A stretch of DNA of 64,000 nt. It comes from Oxalobacteraceae bacterium OTU3CINTB1 (GTDB taxonomy: Bacteria > Pseudomonadota > Gammaproteobacteria > Burkholderiales > Burkholderiaceae_D). The translations under genes were made by a program, and so were the position numbers. Location of the stretch: contig CP099652.1 of the NCBI GenBank assembly GCA_024123955.1, forward strand, positions 6,572,001-6,636,000, given 5' to 3'. A model generated the notes under the pieces. The model had not been told where the DNA came from, did not search any database, and worked only from the letters and a program-made list of their open reading frames with translations. This document shows positions 62,387 through 64,000 of this stretch, piece after piece. The stretch's first letter is position 1; every line of letters begins with the position of its first letter.

Positions 62387-63787
62387 TCAGTGCTCGCTGA
62401 TCTTGGCGCCGCTCTCGCGCGGCATGTAGTGGTAGGTGCGCAGCTTGTGCTGGATGTCGATGGCGGGGTTTTTCAGCAGCTTGACCATCTCGGCGCCGGC
62501 CAGCAGCACCGGACCGTAGCCGTGCATCGCGTCGACGCTGACGGGGCGGTTGTAGTAATACACCTGGTCGCTGGCGAACGTGGTGCCGACGCAGGTGCCT
62601 TCCACTTGTCCCTTGGCGTTGATGCGCGTGCTCAGGCCGACCCATCCGGCCTGGGCGATCGAGCCGTAGGTCGTCGGGCTGATCCAGCCTTGGTTGATCG
62701 CGTGCGCGTAGACGTAGACGAAGATCGCGGTGGCCGAGGTTTCCAGGTAGGAGTCGTTACGGTCGAGCATCTGGTGCCAAAGGCCGGTGCCCGACTGCAG
62801 CTCGGCGATGCCGCGCAGGCTGGCGCGCAGTTGGGCCAGCACCTTCGGATAGGCCGGATGGTCCTTCGGCAGCACGTCGAGCAGGTCGCTCATCGACAAC
62901 ACCGCCCAGCCGTTGGCGCGCGCCCAGTAGAAGCGCGGCGCGTCCGGGTTGTTGGCGTTCCAGCCGTGCGTGAACAAGCCGTTGCGCTCGTTGAACAGGT
63001 GCTGGGCCATCGTCAGCACATTGGAGGCGGCGTCGTCGAACCAGGCCTTGTCGCCGGTGAGGTGGCCCATCTCGGCCAGCGCCGGAATGCCCATGTACAT
63101 GTCGTCGGCCCACAGCGACGAGGCCTGCGGACGCTGGCGCGCGAAGGTGCCGTCGTCGAGGCGGTACTGCTTCTTCTGCACATAGCCGCTGCAGGTGTCG
63201 ATCATGCCCTTCAGGTCCGGGCCGACCTTGGCGAAGCGCGCGCGCACCAGCGCAGCGCACATCGAGCCGCTGTCGTCGAGCGAGCGCGGTTCCAGGAAGC
63301 GGGTGAAGCTGTTGGCGCGGCCCAGCTTGAACTGGTTTTCCTGCGCCTGGAAATACGGCTGCGTGTCCTTGAAGAATTGCAGGTGACGGCGCGTGACGTC
63401 GCTGTAGCGCTTGTCGCCGGTGACCTCGGCCGCCTTCAGCAGGCCCGAGTGGATCACGCCCATCTCGTACACCATCAGGCCGAAGTCGCCGGGCGAGTTC
63501 TCGAACACGGCGCCGGCCACCGGCTTCTTGAGGTCGGTGATCGGCTTGCCGGTCGCCTTGTCGACGATGCGGGTCGGCGTGATGCTGTCGATGTAGCCGC
63601 GCACGCGGTCGAGCGCGCCGACGATCTCGGCCTCGGTCGGCTTTTTGTACGGAACCGGATAGGTGCCCTCGCCGGCGTCGTTGGCGCTTTTATTGTCGGG
63701 ATTGCGGAACGGGCCGTCCGCGTGAACGGCGCCGGCGGCCAGGACAGCGGCTACCAGCAGGGTCAATCGGCTGGATAAATGCTTCAT
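62387..63787 (-). CDS. Glycoside hydrolase family 88/105-type unsaturated glucuronyl or rhamnogalacturonyl hydrolase
   Basis: A 466-residue exported enzyme with a Sec signal (LTLLVAAVLAAGAVHA). The (alpha/alpha)6 fold of GH88/GH105 is seen in SLWADDMYMGIPALAEMGHLTGD and WNANNPDAPRFYWARANGWAVLSM. The Asp in WADDMYMG is a good catalytic candidate. Relatives (YteR) remove unsaturated galacturonate from pectin fragments made by lyases. The start at 63787 has an AAAGG site. It fits with GH95 and the acetylesterase as plant-polysaccharide enzymes. Confidence 0.86.
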   Translation of the reverse strand: MKHLSSRLTLLVAAVLAAGAVHADGPFRNPDNKSANDAGEGTYPVPYKKPTEAEIVGALDRVRGYIDSITPTRIVDKATGKPITDLKKPVAGAVFENSPGDFGLMVYEMGVIHSGLLKAAEVTGDKRYSDVTRRHLQFFKDTQPYFQAQENQFKLGRANSFTRFLEPRSLDDSGSMCAALVRARFAKVGPDLKGMIDTCSGYVQKKQYRLDDGTFARQRPQASSLWADDMYMGIPALAEMGHLTGDKAWFDDAASNVLTMAQHLFNERNGLFTHGWNANNPDAPRFYWARANGWAVLSMSDLLDVLPKDHPAYPKVLAQLRASLRGIAELQSGTGLWHQMLDRNDSYLETSATAIFVYVYAHAINQGWISPTTYGSIAQAGWVGLSTRINAKGQVEGTCVGTTFASDQVYYYNRPVSVDAMHGYGPVLLAGAEMVKLLKNPAIDIQHKLRTYHYMPRESGAKISEH

Positions 63788-63902
63788 TGTCAACCTTTCT
63801 ATTTATATCGGTAATGAGTCTCCGATACGAAGGCTAGGCAAGGTCGACGATTACGTCAAGCACTAATTAAACGTTTACCTATCAGACCACAATTTCAAGT
63901 GG

Positions 63903-64000
63903 TCAGACCGCCTTGGACGGCCACGCCCCCACCTGATTGAGCATGCCGAACCAGTCTTCCAGGTGCCAGGTGCGGGTGATGCGGTCGGCCGACAGGTGGT
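63903..64000 (-). CDS. C-terminal end of an ester cyclase (SnoaL-like) protein, partial
   Basis: Only the last 31 codons are present, ending TRTWHLEDWFGMLNQVG and then AWPSKAV. This resembles the C-terminus of SnoaL-type ester cyclases, where a WHxEDW segment is common. The rest lies outside the window, so the call is tentative. Confidence 0.5.
   Translation of the reverse strand, partial: HLSADRITRTWHLEDWFGMLNQVGAWPSKAV

Overview
The window is high-GC DNA from a betaproteobacterium. The grpE-dnaK-dnaJ block next to hemH, nadK and recN, the CzcE-type protein and the glycan-degrading genes point to Oxalobacteraceae such as Massilia, Duganella or Janthinobacterium. This placement is an inference from gene content and protein style. 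No rRNA, tRNA, CRISPR array, phage or transposase gene was seen.

Region 1 (1-9.7 kb, all minus strand) is a putrescine uptake and catabolism locus. It holds two PuuA/SpuB-type glutamine synthetase paralogues, a PotGHI-type transporter without its binding protein, a PuuD-type hydrolase, a SpuC-type aminotransferase and a PuuC-type aldehyde dehydrogenase cut by the window edge. Together they turn imported putrescine into GABA and then feed central metabolism.

Region 2 (9.7-22.9 kb, minus strand) is a complete nitrate assimilation island: nasT, then nrtA-nrtB-nrtD plus a soluble PilJ/MCP-like protein, then narK-nirB-nirD-FAD reductase-nasA. Each structural operon starts with a textbook sigma-54 promoter. 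Directly behind each promoter lie two hairpins with A-x-x-G-x-x hexaloops and then an intrinsic terminator. This is the hallmark of ANTAR-protein antitermination, and NasT is encoded alongside. No NasS-type sensor is present, so the PilJ-like protein is a candidate nitrate sensor. This is the most interesting part of the window.

Region 3 (22.9-30.2 kb) holds a TauD-like dioxygenase with a sulfonate-type ABC transporter. It is followed by a small stress or detoxification cluster (YceI, cupin, SnoaL-like, a broken pirin-like remnant, GST) facing a divergent LysR regulator.

Region 4 (30.2-43.4 kb) is core housekeeping: carbonic anhydrase, dnaJ, dnaK, grpE, hemH, recN and nadK. It is interrupted by two tandem secreted HAF-repeat paralogues and two inverted-repeat elements. 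Sigma-32 promoters precede grpE and dnaK, a CIRCE-like operator lies upstream of grpE, and a perfect-core LexA box precedes nadK-recN.

Region 5 (43.5-64 kb) is mixed: a DUF3667 membrane protein, a sorbosone dehydrogenase-like enzyme, OsmC, glyoxalase I, a pcm-rhodanese-tolC operon, regulators, a serine hydrolase, polysaccharide-degrading enzymes (GH95, sialate O-acetylesterase, GH88/105-type), a hipBA module with a repeated upstream half-site, an LprI-like protein, a 5'-truncated chemoreceptor and a CzcE-type periplasmic metal-binding protein.
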